Positions 24,899 to 33,507 of a stretch of DNA of 64,000 nucleotides are shown here, piece after piece. The number at the start of each line of letters is the position of its first letter. Position 1 is the first letter of the stretch. Under the pieces are notes generated by a model. It was not told the DNA's origin. It worked only from the letters and a program-made list of their open reading frames with translations, and searched no databases. This stretch comes from Paulinella micropora. Lineage: Eukaryota > Cercozoa > Imbricatea > Euglyphida > Paulinellidae. The translations under genes and the position numbers were made by a program. The stretch is from contig WBZZ01006011.1 of assembly GCA_019918135.1 (NCBI GenBank), positions 123,695 through 187,694 on the forward strand, given 5' to 3'.

Positions 24899-26067
24899 AA
24901 TTTTTCGTATTTCCGCGCGGGTCGGCGCGGGCCGACGCACCTGTGCAAGAGGTTAAGGAAGGAGACGGGCGAGCGGTGGCCTGCATGCAATTCAAAGGTA
25001 TTATAACTATTCTGAACCACTTTGACCACCCGCGCTGCAAAACACTGCGAGCGGAAATGGCAAACCTGGCTACCCGCGCTTCTGTCGGTGACGAGGCGCT
25101 GGAAAAAGCACTGCCGATACGCCGGCAGGAGCTGGCACCCGAAGTCCGCGACTCATTGCGCTCCGGGCTGGCTGGCTTTGGCGACTCGACAATCAAGGAT
25201 ATGTTGATTACCCAAATGCAAAATCTGATCAACGTAAAGGACCAACTTATATCGGAGCAGGCGGCTCGAATTTCAGAGCAGGCGGCTGGACTGGCAACAG
25301 CTGACTTGGCCCTGAAGCAACAATTAGCGATTACAAGCCTGGAACAGGAAAACGCCCGCAAGCGACGAAAGCTGTTACTGGGCGCCGTGCCTGCAGGGGA
25401 CGAGGATAACGAGAAAGAGGAACAGGCCCCAGAATACCCTGGAGGTTCGACTTGTAAGGGTGACGTGCGCTGGTCAAGACTCATGGAGGAACAGGCCAGG
25501 GTCTTCTGCGAACGCTTGGCCCGCGCACTTACTGCGTACGCTAAACGGGTGCGCGAGCGCTGCCTGGATGGTGAGGAAGTTGTCACCCCCGAGGCAGTGG
25601 AACACGCTAACAAGGAGGCACTTGCAGCACTGCGCAATGGAGTCGCAGATATCCTGCGCCCAGCGAACCCAGCTGTGCTAAGCCGCTTCAGTCGCGTGCA
25701 TGGGACGGAAACGTACAGCGAAGTGGCAAGAATTGTGTGCGCGCGGCTCCCTCGTGGCAATCTCAACAGCACCATGCTGCCCCTGTCGCACCTGTTCCTC
25801 TACCTGGTCGCGAAGAACGTATGGGGGCACGGTGAGGAAATCGAGACAGAGTTGGAACTAGAAACTACTCTGGGCAACGAAATCATCGGGCTTGACTTAT
25901 ACTTGTATTCGCTAGACGAGCCCCACGGCCTAGTGCTCCCCGACACCCCCGAACATCAGCTGGGTTCGGAGCAGCTCCAGCTGGCCCTCGCGGGCCACAC
26001 GGAAGCACAAAAATTTTTCGAAGCCCGTGGCATCCCAGCCAAATACCTACGCAGAGCGCCGGAATAG
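24895..26067 (+). CDS. BRO-like protein, C-terminal part with coiled coil
   Basis: About 390 codons. Residues 1-60 complete the BRO-like domain (FFVFPRGSARADA, FKGIITILNHFDHPRCKTLR). A coiled coil with repeated SEQAARISEQAA follows, then a C-terminal domain not shared with the HNH paralogues, reading like a BEN- or transcription-factor-like helical domain (RLARALTAYAKRVRERCLDG, SRFSRVHGTETYSEVARIV) that I cannot name. So the same N-terminal module is joined to different C-termini in neighbours. Ends at TAG 26067. Confidence 0.75.
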   Translation: MKFFVFPRGSARADAPVQEVKEGDGRAVACMQFKGIITILNHFDHPRCKTLRAEMANLATRASVGDEALEKALPIRRQELAPEVRDSLRSGLAGFGDSTIKDMLITQMQNLINVKDQLISEQAARISEQAAGLATADLALKQQLAITSLEQENARKRRKLLLGAVPAGDEDNEKEEQAPEYPGGSTCKGDVRWSRLMEEQARVFCERLARALTAYAKRVRERCLDGEEVVTPEAVEHANKEALAALRNGVADILRPANPAVLSRFSRVHGTETYSEVARIVCARLPRGNLNSTMLPLSHLFLYLVAKNVWGHGEEIETELELETTLGNEIIGLDLYLYSLDEPHGLVLPDTPEHQLGSEQLQLALAGHTEAQKFFEARGIPAKYLRRAPE

Positions 26068-26562
26068 GTTTGTTTTGCCTTGCACAGATCCGAAATAAGT
26101 TGGCCTTAGTTGCATGTGTTTCAAGCTCTGCACCCACAACCCCGACGTTTTTAAGGGAGAGAAAGAAGATTTTGAAGAAAGGGGGGTAACCTGCCAAAGT
26201 CTGACAGTTAACAACATTAAAAAAATTAGTCAGATGGTTTATGCTATAACTTGATTCTGAATTCCGGCGAGGAAGTACAACCTTGGCCAGCATTTGTTGT
26301 GCTTTCTTGCCTCTTAGCATTATATCGATCCGCCAAACCTAGACAATAGGGGGGGGGCGCCCCTTGGCATGGACTCAGTGCAATCTTTTTAGTTTGGTTT
26401 TAGTTCTGCTCCTTGATATTGAACCCCCCCCCCCCCGGGCTCAGGTGGCGAGGGAGAGGAAAAGTAAAAGGGGAGGAGGGAGGGGGGGAGGGTGGGAGGG
26501 GGAAAGAGGGAGTGAGGGGAAAGGGGAGTAACATATGAAATATCACCGCGTTCAGAATCCCT
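26068..26562. other. Spacer with G/C palindrome and purine tract
   Basis: AT-rich DNA, then a G/C palindrome (26349-26364), a C run (26424-26438) and a G/A tract (26450-26525). No gene seen. Similarity to the HNH gene at 27777 starts abruptly at about 26563. Confidence 0.45.
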
Positions 26563-27418
26563 TGTTAAGGAAAAGGACGGGCGAGCAGTTGCGTGCACAA
26601 ACCTTCAAGGGCTTTTGACTATTTTAAGTCAATTTGACCACCCGCGTTGCAAAGATCTGCAGGCAAGAATGACGGAAATAGCTTCGCGCGCAATGGTAAG
26701 TTTACCCGTGGTGCTACACAGCACAACACCCGAGCATCCGGCACCCTCCGACATGACAAAAGAGCCTGCGGTTCGACGAGGCAAGCGCCTCAAGCCAGCA
26801 GCGCTGCCCGAGAACGGGGCCGCAGCTGCGCCCAAGCAATTGCAGCCAACATCGTCGTCAGGACTACAGGAGATCGACTGGCATGACGACAGCATCACGC
26901 CTTCTAACGGCAAGCAGTACTTGAATAAGATAATTGCAGAAATGCGCAAGATTCATCCAGAGCACGAGATCGAGCCCGATCCTGTGTACCTTGGTTTTAT
27001 TACGCCCTTGACCAACACCAAGCATTTCATGACAAGGGCACAGGTGCGTGCCTGGGTGATTGCACACCGCGGGAGCATCTACTTCCGCGACTACTTCGAC
27101 AAGAATGGCGTTCTCAAGATCCCATTCCACATCGACCATATTATCCCGGATTCACTGGGCGGGGCCGACCATCCGCGCAACTACGCGCTCATGCCAGAGG
27201 TCTTCAACCAAACATTTGCGTCTTGGCGGATGTCAGTCAAGGCCCAATACATTGGTAACTTGTTCGCTTGCATACTTCTTTTTTTTTGCTTGCTAATGTG
27301 TGTGTGCATTTCTCTTTTTGCAGGTGCTACGACAGCACGCTCCGCCGTTCTTTTTGCCAAGTACATAAAAAGGAAATATACAAAAGAAATAACTTTGGAT
27401 GATCTCGAGGAAATGTAG
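26563..27418 (+). CDS. HNH endonuclease gene, 5'-truncated copy, with intron
   Basis: Open from 26563; the conventional ORF starts at TTG 26615 and no ATG fits, so the BRO-like N-terminus seen in the 27777 copy is missing. The C-terminal HNH module is intact: FHIDHIIPDSLGGADHPRNY carries the D-H...P...GG...N signature of a beta-beta-alpha-metal nuclease. An extra linker (PAPSDMTKEPAVRRGKRLK) is absent from the 27777 copy. A 69-nt GT-AG intron (27255-27323) lies near the 3' end. Probably a mobile or formerly mobile nuclease gene. Ends at TAG 27418. Confidence 0.75.
27255..27323 (+). other. Spliceosomal-type intron, 69 nt
   Basis: It starts GTAACTTGTTC and ends CTTTTTGCAG, with CTAAT upstream of the acceptor as a plausible branch point. 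Removal joins the flanking codons to give QYIGATTARSAV, matching the intronless paralogue at 50190-50230 (QYIGLTAARRAL). Its length is a multiple of three with no stop, so unspliced RNA is also translatable. Confidence 0.8.
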
Positions 27419-27776
27419 GTTTCAAGTCAGATGTAATGTTATTCAAATAAATAAATGTCAAACTCGGACCCTAGCGCGTACCGGGGAAACACACACAAAC
27501 AATTTGGCGACTAATTTTAATTCGAGAAACGGAAAAGCAAAAAAGTCCAGTTTGCAAAGAAACGTATAAGGAAAGCGTCGGGGAAGGGGTCGCCTTCTTC
27601 CCCCTCCCCTTCTTTCTCTCTCTCTCCCCTTCTCTCCCCCTTCTCCTCCCGCTCCCTCTTCCCCCGAAGAAGGAAGAGGGGAGGGGGGTTAGGGTTGTGT
27701 AATTTGGACCAAACCCAATCCTCGCTCAGAATTCGGGTTGTTATATAAAAAGAGAGACACAAGACCATCAAAGACC

Positions 27777-28871
27777 ATGAACGACCAGCAACTGCAACCT
27801 TTCGAAGCTGCGCCTACCGCCATTTCTACGGCGTCGCTGGCACCTGTCAACCCAGATAGCAGCTCTGACCCAATCGATGTTTTGCAAGAAAATGAAATTC
27901 TCATGAAACTCGCCCCCAAAGATTTTGCTAAAATCAGACGCGCCCCGGGCGAGTACTTTTGCATTACGGACGCCATTTCTTTTTTTACCGAGTGTTCTGA
28001 CGATTCCGCCAGAAAAAAGTGGTCCCGGATGGCACAGAAGTCGGAGGGAAAAGACAACCAAGAGATGTTCCCCATAAAATTTTTTGCATTTCTGCGCGGC
28101 TCAGGGCGGGCCGACGCGCGTGCGGAAGAGGTTAATAAGGAGAAGGACGGGCGAGCAGTTGCGTGCACAAACCTTCAAGGGCTTTTGACTATTTTAAGTA
28201 AATTAAACCACCCGCGTTGCAAAGATCTGCAAGCAAGAATGATGGAATTAGCGTCGCGCGCAATGGTGGGCTTACCCATAGCATTACATAGCACAGAGCT
28301 AACATCGTCGTCAGGACTACAGGAGATCGACTGGCATGACGACAGCATCACACCTTCTAACGGTAAGCAGTACTTGGATAAGATGATTGCAGAGATGCGC
28401 AAGATTCATCCAGAGCACGAGATCGAGCCTGAGCCTGTGTACCTTGGTTTTATTACGCCCTTTACCAACACCAAACATTTTATGACAAAGGCACAGGTGC
28501 GTGCCTTGGTGATTGCACACCGCGAGAGCATCTACTTCCGCGAATACTTCGACAAGAACGGCGTGCTCAAGATCCCATTCCACATCGACCATATTATCCC
28601 GGATTCACTGGGCGGGGCAGACCATCCGCGCAACTACGCGCTCATGCCAGAGGTCTTCAACCAAACATTTGCGTCTTGGCGGATGTCAGTCAAGGCCCAA
28701 TACATTGGTAACTTGTTCTCTTGCATACTTCTTTTTCTCTATGTCAAAAGCCCAGACGTGTGTATGTGTGTTGTAGGTCGTACGAATACGCGCGCTGCAA
28801 TTTTGTTTGCCAAGTACATAAAAAAGAAGCATACAAGAGAAATAACTTTGGATGATCTCGAGGAAATATAG
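27777..28871 (+). CDS. BRO-like/HNH endonuclease with intron
   Basis: From ATG 27777, about 27 bases after a TATATAAAA box. Residues 1-165 are the BRO/KilA-N-like DNA-binding domain (EYFCITDAISFFTECSDDSA; FFAFLRGSGRADA), followed by a short linker and an HNH nuclease module (FHIDHIIPDSLGGADHPRNY) with an upstream conserved domain (VYLGFITPFTNTKHFMTKAQ). A 69-nt intron at 28708-28776 interrupts it. This is the most complete member of the local family and the best reference for the others. It probably binds and cuts specific DNA, as homing-type nucleases do (family knowledge). Confidence 0.85.
   Translation: MNDQQLQPFEAAPTAISTASLAPVNPDSSSDPIDVLQENEILMKLAPKDFAKIRRAPGEYFCITDAISFFTECSDDSARKKWSRMAQKSEGKDNQEMFPIKFFAFLRGSGRADARAEEVNKEKDGRAVACTNLQGLLTILSKLNHPRCKDLQARMMELASRAMVGLPIALHSTELTSSSGLQEIDWHDDSITPSNGKQYLDKMIAEMRKIHPEHEIEPEPVYLGFITPFTNTKHFMTKAQVRALVIAHRESIYFREYFDKNGVLKIPFHIDHIIPDSLGGADHPRNYALMPEVFNQTFASWRMSVKAQYIGNLFSCILLFLYVKSPDVCMCVVGRTNTRAAILFAKYIKKKHTREITLDDLEEI
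28708..28776 (+). other. Spliceosomal-type intron, 69 nt
   Basis: It starts GTAACTTGTTC like the first copy and ends TGTGTTGTAG. Splicing gives QYIGRTNTRAAIL, again matching the intronless paralogue. The 5' halves of the two introns are near-identical and the 3' halves have diverged, so the intron predates the duplication. Confidence 0.8.
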
Positions 28872-29238
28872 GCTTTTCTGTTTGAGCTCCCGGACTCAGA
28901 CGCGAGAGAGAGAGAGAGAGAGAGAGAGGAAGGGGACAGTGACGGAGGGGCGGGGGGGGGGGGGGGGTGGGGAGAGCACCCAACCCCCCCCCCCCCCCTC
29001 CCTTTCCCCGCTCCTCCCTGTTTCCCCGCCCCTCCCTCTTTCCCCCGGCCGCTCCCCGAGGGAAGGGTGCTAAAAAAAACCTCTTGATTCGGTGGAGCAC
29101 AATTCTGGCGCCAAGCCAAAAGTATACACACAAAAAGAGTTAGTTAATAAAAAAAAAGGTCCTTGACAAGAAAATGTAGATTTTTTATTAAAGCAAGCCG
29201 GCGGGGGCTCTCTTCAAAAACCCCTGGCTAAATACTTA
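28872..29238. other. Spacer with GA repeat and G/C runs
   Basis: A (GA)n tract (28902-28929), long G and C runs (28951-28998), and A/T stretches with TTAATAAAA (29138-29150) and TTTTTTATTAAAG (29179-29191) that may end the flanking transcripts. A segment near 29095-29125 (GAGCACAATTCTGG) recurs at about 47365-47380. No gene seen. Confidence 0.4.
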
Positions 29239-29517
29239 TTAACCGGTTTCGTTTGAAGCGTTGATATGTCTCCAACGTAGACCACGACGGTTTCTAGAAT
29301 TGCAGTAGCGACTCGAACTGGAATCATCTGTTTCGTTACTGGACGCGTTGCCCGCTGGGCTTGTACGAAGTCTGTACATACTTCTGCTAGTTCGCATAGT
29401 ACTCGACGCTTGACCAGAGCCCTTACTCGACCCCGACCTCGAACTTCTTGTGATCGCCGTCGCCAACAGCTGTTCGCTTAGTACTAGAAAAGCCCAAAGC
29501 AATAATGCTTTTTTCAT
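29239..29517 (-). CDS. Small secreted Ser/Arg-rich protein
   Basis: Start chosen at ATG 29517, giving MKKALLLWAFLVLSEQLLAT, a good signal peptide, and a mature part of about 70 residues rich in Ser, Arg and Asn (SSRSGSSKGSGQASS, NASSNETDDSSSSRY) with several N-glycosylation sites. The ORF extends upstream to 29565 through an AT-rich leader. No family recognised. Confidence 0.6.
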   Translation of the reverse strand: MKKALLLWAFLVLSEQLLATAITRSSRSGSSKGSGQASSTMRTSRSMYRLRTSPAGNASSNETDDSSSSRYCNSRNRRGLRWRHINASNETG

Positions 29518-29707
29518 TTTGGTTATGTAGTTATATATATATAGAACTGACAACAAGAAAAACAAACAAGGAGGAAGAAAGGAAGGGGGGGGGGGGGCAG
29601 CGTATCCCCTGCCCCTCCTTCTCCGTCAGCAACGATAATAAATTTCTTTTATTTTTATTTTCGTAGAATAATTGGTCAGGCTCGGAGCCTAGCATACTGC
29701 GATGTAG

Positions 29708-30307
29708 TTATATCACGGTGTCGATCGGATTCGCTGCAAAGACCCTGATGCGACAGACAGGACAAGAAACATTGGCTCCGAGCCATTGGTCCAGGCAGTG
29801 TTTGTGCAGATAGTGCGCACAAGGAGCGCCCCGTAGTTTGTCCCCCTCGACGAGCTCCTGTAGGCAGATCGGACACTCCTTGGCCGCCCCGGGGGCTTTG
29901 AGAAAGGAGGTGGAGACCTCAAGCTCGGCCAAGAGATTGATGCTAGTGATCGGCAGCCCCTGAGGTTTGTCGTCGTCGTCGTCGAGCGTTTCGTCCGAGA
30001 GAAGCTGCAGCCCGCTTGCTTGTAAAATAGTCAGGAGGGTCCCGGAGTGCACTTCGCTCGCATGTACGGTGAAACCAAAGCCCACCATCGCGGGGTCGTC
30101 GAGGGGCTGTGCAAAAAGGTTTTCGACCTCTGTCACCAGGTTGGCTCCGCTGATCGGGCTTGTAGAAGACGGGGGCGACGCGGTGGGCGGCCGTTGCGCT
30201 TGTTCTGAAGGGGCCTGCCTTCTTTGCTCGTAGCGAGGCGCGCCTGCTGCATCCTCGGCAGGAACTAGAATCATGGTCCGGGAGCGCACCCCGACATTGC
30301 TGCCCAT
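29708..30307 (-). CDS. RING-H2 finger protein
   Basis: A 199-residue protein with start chosen at ATG 30307 (MGSNVGVRSRTMIL) rather than the upstream non-ATG codon. The C-terminal 45 residues are a RING-H2 finger: CPICLQEL, then CAHYLHKHCLDQWL and CPVCRI, with the C3H2C3 zinc ligands and the conserved W between ligands all present. The N-terminal part is acidic and probably disordered. Such proteins are usually E3 ubiquitin ligases recruiting an E2. It diverges from the PARP gene at 30704, so the two may share a promoter region. Confidence 0.9.
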   Translation of the reverse strand: MGSNVGVRSRTMILVPAEDAAGAPRYEQRRQAPSEQAQRPPTASPPSSTSPISGANLVTEVENLFAQPLDDPAMVGFGFTVHASEVHSGTLLTILQASGLQLLSDETLDDDDDKPQGLPITSINLLAELEVSTSFLKAPGAAKECPICLQELVEGDKLRGAPCAHYLHKHCLDQWLGANVSCPVCRIRVFAANPIDTVI

Positions 30308-30418
30308 TTCTTTTTCTTTTGTCTTGGTGCAAGAGCAAAGGGGAAAAAAGCTCACGTGAGGCAAGGAGAGGCCAGACGTCTATTTAAAACATGGCAGGGG
30401 ATGATTTCTTTTCCGCGG

Positions 30419-30703
30419 CGCCCCCCCCCCCCCCCCCCCCCCCCGCACTCTCTCTCTCCCCCCCCCTCTCTCTCCCCCCCCCTTTTTTCTCCGTCCGGGG
30501 GGGGGCGCCCCCCTCCCATCCCTACCCAAGAAACACCGACTCCCGCTCCCCCTTTTCCCCTTCCCCCGCCGCTCCCACTTTCCCCTTCCCCGCCGCTCCC
30601 CCCTTCCCCCTTCCCTTCGGCGCCCCCCCCCCCCCCCTCCCCCCGTTGTCCACTTGTGTCTTTGCCCTGCCACATTTATTGAAAGTAGTAGTATCCTATA
30701 GTG
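30419..30703. other. C-rich divergent spacer
   Basis: Very long C runs (30419-30446, 30467-30482, 30620-30636) and a G/C palindrome at 30497-30513 lie between the divergent RING and PARP genes. ORFs reading these runs are proline or glycine strings and are not genes. A GAAAGTAGTAGTATCC stretch lies just before the PARP start. Confidence 0.5.
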
Positions 30704-32107
30704 ATGCAACAAGCACAACCCCCCGCCGCTGCCCGGTGTGGCGAGCGCCAGCTCGCGCGGTCAGTGCTTGCGGGTACAAAGAGGGCTTTTGAGGAAACCC
30801 TTGGCACGGGCGGGTGCCCGGCGTGGCCCACGGGCGCCTTGACGCGTTATTTGGATGCAGAGCTCAGCAAAATTGACAGGCAGGTTTCCGCGTGCACCCA
30901 CGTAGTCAGGACAAACCACGAGCAGGGCTGGCCCGTTTCTGTTAGGTTTTCCTATGCAAGTAGTCAGGAGCCGCAGCTAGGGCTCTGGGTGCCGCAGCTG
31001 ACAGTGGTGCTTTTCTGGCAGGGCGCGGGGCCTTGGCTGAGCTTTTACTTTACAGCAAACCCCGACGCGCAAGATGACAAAGACAAGCAAGCAGGGCTTT
31101 TAATTATCAAGAAGTTTGTGTCGTGGTGGAAGCCCCCCAACGGCAGGCTGTTAACTTTGAAGCTGCAAGGCAAGCTCGATAGCCTGACACAGATTGTGAG
31201 TTTTTGGTTCAAGAATTCAGTCTACTTTTGCCGCGAGATCCAGGCCCGGCGCGACAAGATGGCGACGGCTGTGGCGGAGGGCAGGAAGCTGGTTGCTCAC
31301 TGGTCGCTGCGCCTGGAAGACCAAAGCCTCAAGTTTCTGCCCGGCAAGGTCGATTGCGCGATCGAGGGTTGTGCACGGATGCAGTTTGAGCATGGCACGA
31401 TACGCGAGCGATATGAAGTCAACTTCTCCCAGTCGGAGGTGTGCAGGCTAGCGACGGGGAAGCGGCTTAAGGCGGAGCGCCTGGTGCTAGAGCACGTAGA
31501 CCCTACGAGGACAGGGTGTCCCTACCTACCCTTGGCTGATGCTGCTGCTGCTGCCGCGCTCCCAGCGGAGGGTGAGGACGAGCGCCAGATTTGCGCCATG
31601 TTTGAAGGCACCATGGGCCCCGGCGCCTCGATCGTGTCGATGCAGAGGCTGAAACATCCCGTCCTGGAGACGTTGTTCAAGGCCACCAAGACGCTAATGG
31701 AGGAGCAAGGGCCGGTTCGGGAATTAGTAGTTTTCCACGGGACGCGCGACGCATGCGTCGAGTCTATTGCTACCAACGGGCTGGCCACGAGGTTCTGCGC
31801 CAGGCAGAAGCTGGGCTGGGGCGTTTATTTCTCGCCCCGGGCGTGCACGGCACACAGCTACACTGCTCCCGGCCACCTTGGGTGTCACACTATGCTGGCC
31901 TGTCGCCTGCTGGTGGGGCCGTGCATAACCAGGCCCAGCAACCAGCGGGGCGCCGTGTTTCTGCCCGGCAGCCGGAGCCGGACCTATCAGACCTACGTAG
32001 ATACAGCGGAAAGCCCGGACACCTACGTTTCCACCCAGGACCACCAAGCAATTCCTACACATGTAATTCGCTACCAGCTCCTAGATTTGGGGGCCGAGCT
32101 TTTTTAA
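30704..32107 (+). CDS. WWE-PARP (mono-ADP-ribosyltransferase-like)
   Basis: A 467-residue protein from ATG 30704. Residues about 195-262 (AHWSLRLEDQ, DCAIEGCARM, YEVNFSQSEVCRLATGKRLK) follow the WWE pattern, a domain that reads ADP-ribose chains. Residues 320-460 are a PARP catalytic domain: H345 in VFHGT, Y375 in GWGVYFS, and HVIRYQLLDL at the end. At the third (Glu) position, around residue 438 in DTYVSTQDH, no Glu is seen, as in mono-ADP-ribosyltransferases or inactive members. The architecture is that of the PARP7/11/12/13 group. Residues 1-190 are not recognised. Likely modifies or binds host signalling proteins. Confidence 0.88.
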   Translation: MQQAQPPAAARCGERQLARSVLAGTKRAFEETLGTGGCPAWPTGALTRYLDAELSKIDRQVSACTHVVRTNHEQGWPVSVRFSYASSQEPQLGLWVPQLTVVLFWQGAGPWLSFYFTANPDAQDDKDKQAGLLIIKKFVSWWKPPNGRLLTLKLQGKLDSLTQIVSFWFKNSVYFCREIQARRDKMATAVAEGRKLVAHWSLRLEDQSLKFLPGKVDCAIEGCARMQFEHGTIRERYEVNFSQSEVCRLATGKRLKAERLVLEHVDPTRTGCPYLPLADAAAAAALPAEGEDERQICAMFEGTMGPGASIVSMQRLKHPVLETLFKATKTLMEEQGPVRELVVFHGTRDACVESIATNGLATRFCARQKLGWGVYFSPRACTAHSYTAPGHLGCHTMLACRLLVGPCITRPSNQRGAVFLPGSRSRTYQTYVDTAESPDTYVSTQDHQAIPTHVIRYQLLDLGAELF

Positions 32108-32121
32108 TTATTATACTTTTT

Positions 32122-33384
32122 TTACACAGAGAGAGAGCCGCCCGCCGTGCCTTGAAGCATTAGCTTGCATTGCGTAAGGTTCATTTCCCGTAGCTCCGTT
32201 AGTTTCGACAGGGTCGCGAGTGAGCAGTCAGTGAGTTCCGGGCAATACGAAAGATTGATTTTTTTGAGGGTAGGAAGCCGCGTGACTAGGCCGTGCAGAC
32301 CCGCGTCGGTGAGCGCGTGACATCTGGAGAGATCCAAGCTGGTCAGGCGAGGTAGCTGGGAACCTTGCAAAACTCCTTCGCGCGTAAGCAGAGAGCAGCG
32401 CGACAGATCAAGCTCCTCGAGCGATCCCCAACCCAGCGCAGATAAGTGGGGCCAGATCGCCTCCGTGAGCTTGAAACAGCCCGACAGACTCAGGCGCCGC
32501 AGCTGGGGCAGCTGTGACGATAAGGCAGCAACTCCGGCGTCTGTAATCTTGACACAACACGTCAGGTTTAGCAGCGCGAGCTTGGGGAAATTCTGCTCGG
32601 ATAGGCGGGCCAGAACGCAATCCTCGATCCGGGGGCAATACGACAGATCTAGCTCCTGCAGATGCGGATGGCCCGTCTCTGCAAAGACGGCCATAGCCTT
32701 GCTTTCCAGACCAAAGCAACGTTGCAGCACCAATCTTTCGAGTTGGGGGACATCGCCGAGCAGACGAACCAAGCCCCCGCCTGTGATGATGGGGCAAGAG
32801 GAACAGTCTAGCGCCTGGAGCTGAGGCAGCATGCGCCCCACGTGCACAAGGCCCCTGTTCGTAACCGCTGCACAGCCAGCCAAGACCAGTCGCTGAAGCT
32901 TGGGGAAGACCTTCAACAGAGCGGCCAGCATGTCGTCTGTAAGCTGCGAAGAGCCTGATAAATCCAGCTCCTCGACACGAAGGCCCGAAATAAACGCCGA
33001 AAACGCAGACAGGTCCGGAGTCGAAAAAGACTTGCGCAGCAGAACCCTGCGGATAGGCACTCCGACTCGTGACCAGGCAGGACCGTATTCCAACAGCAAC
33101 TGCCGATCCACCGCTCTGCCAAGATCAAGCTCGGACATGTCGTGGCTTCGGCCGTTGTAATCAAGGAACTCCTCCATGGTGATGGTGCCTGCTAGCACAC
33201 CCGCAGTCGAAAAGGGTCGAGAAGGGGCCGGCGCGGACTCGGCACACGGGGGTGCGCAGCTGCGCTTGGCAGGGGGCTGCGCAGGGGCGCACAATGCGTC
33301 TTTGCGCTTACCAGCATTCGCTACGGGGGATCGCGGCGGGATTGATTTGTGACAAGAGAGGGGGGGGGGTCCGACACTACTCAA
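32122..33384 (-). CDS. AMN1-type leucine-rich repeat protein
   Basis: Up to 420 residues. The first ATG is at 33177 (MEEFLDYNGRSHDMSELDL), but the upstream frame to 33384 also looks coding and basic, so the start is uncertain. From residue 120 it has about ten cysteine-containing LRRs (LQRLVLAGCAAVTNRGLVHV, LQELDLSYCPRIEDCVLARL, LTSLDLSRCHALTDAGLHGL), the AMN1/FBXL type. No clear F-box precedes them. Family members are substrate receptors of SCF ligases, so a recognition role is likely. It ends convergently with the PARP gene, only about 15 bases apart. Confidence 0.85.
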   Translation of the reverse strand: MSSVGPPPLSCHKSIPPRSPVANAGKRKDALCAPAQPPAKRSCAPPCAESAPAPSRPFSTAGVLAGTITMEEFLDYNGRSHDMSELDLGRAVDRQLLLEYGPAWSRVGVPIRRVLLRKSFSTPDLSAFSAFISGLRVEELDLSGSSQLTDDMLAALLKVFPKLQRLVLAGCAAVTNRGLVHVGRMLPQLQALDCSSCPIITGGGLVRLLGDVPQLERLVLQRCFGLESKAMAVFAETGHPHLQELDLSYCPRIEDCVLARLSEQNFPKLALLNLTCCVKITDAGVAALSSQLPQLRRLSLSGCFKLTEAIWPHLSALGWGSLEELDLSRCSLLTREGVLQGSQLPRLTSLDLSRCHALTDAGLHGLVTRLPTLKKINLSYCPELTDCSLATLSKLTELREMNLTQCKLMLQGTAGGSLSV

Positions 33385-33402
33385 GAATGTGACAGGAAGG
33401 GT

Positions 33403-33430
33403 GGGGGGGGGGGGGGGGGGCGCCCCCCCC
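33403..33430. repeat. G/C palindrome
   Basis: About 18 G followed by C-G-C and a C run, able to form a long stem or G-quadruplex, in the divergent spacer before the gene at 33508. An A/T palindrome centred on TTAATTAA follows at 33475-33497, within 12 bases of the start codon. Confidence 0.6.
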
Positions 33431-33507
33431 GTGCCTATAGTTCCCAGTACTCAGTGTAAAAAGAACATGTCGAGCTTTTTTTTTTAATTAAAAAAACAAC
33501 AGCATCG

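Noticed and set aside
30352-30792. Proline- or glycine-rich ORFs in C/G runs
   Set aside because: They are translations of homopolymer spacers; the same happens at 36148-36363, 38601-39290, 44275-44957 and 45335-45792.
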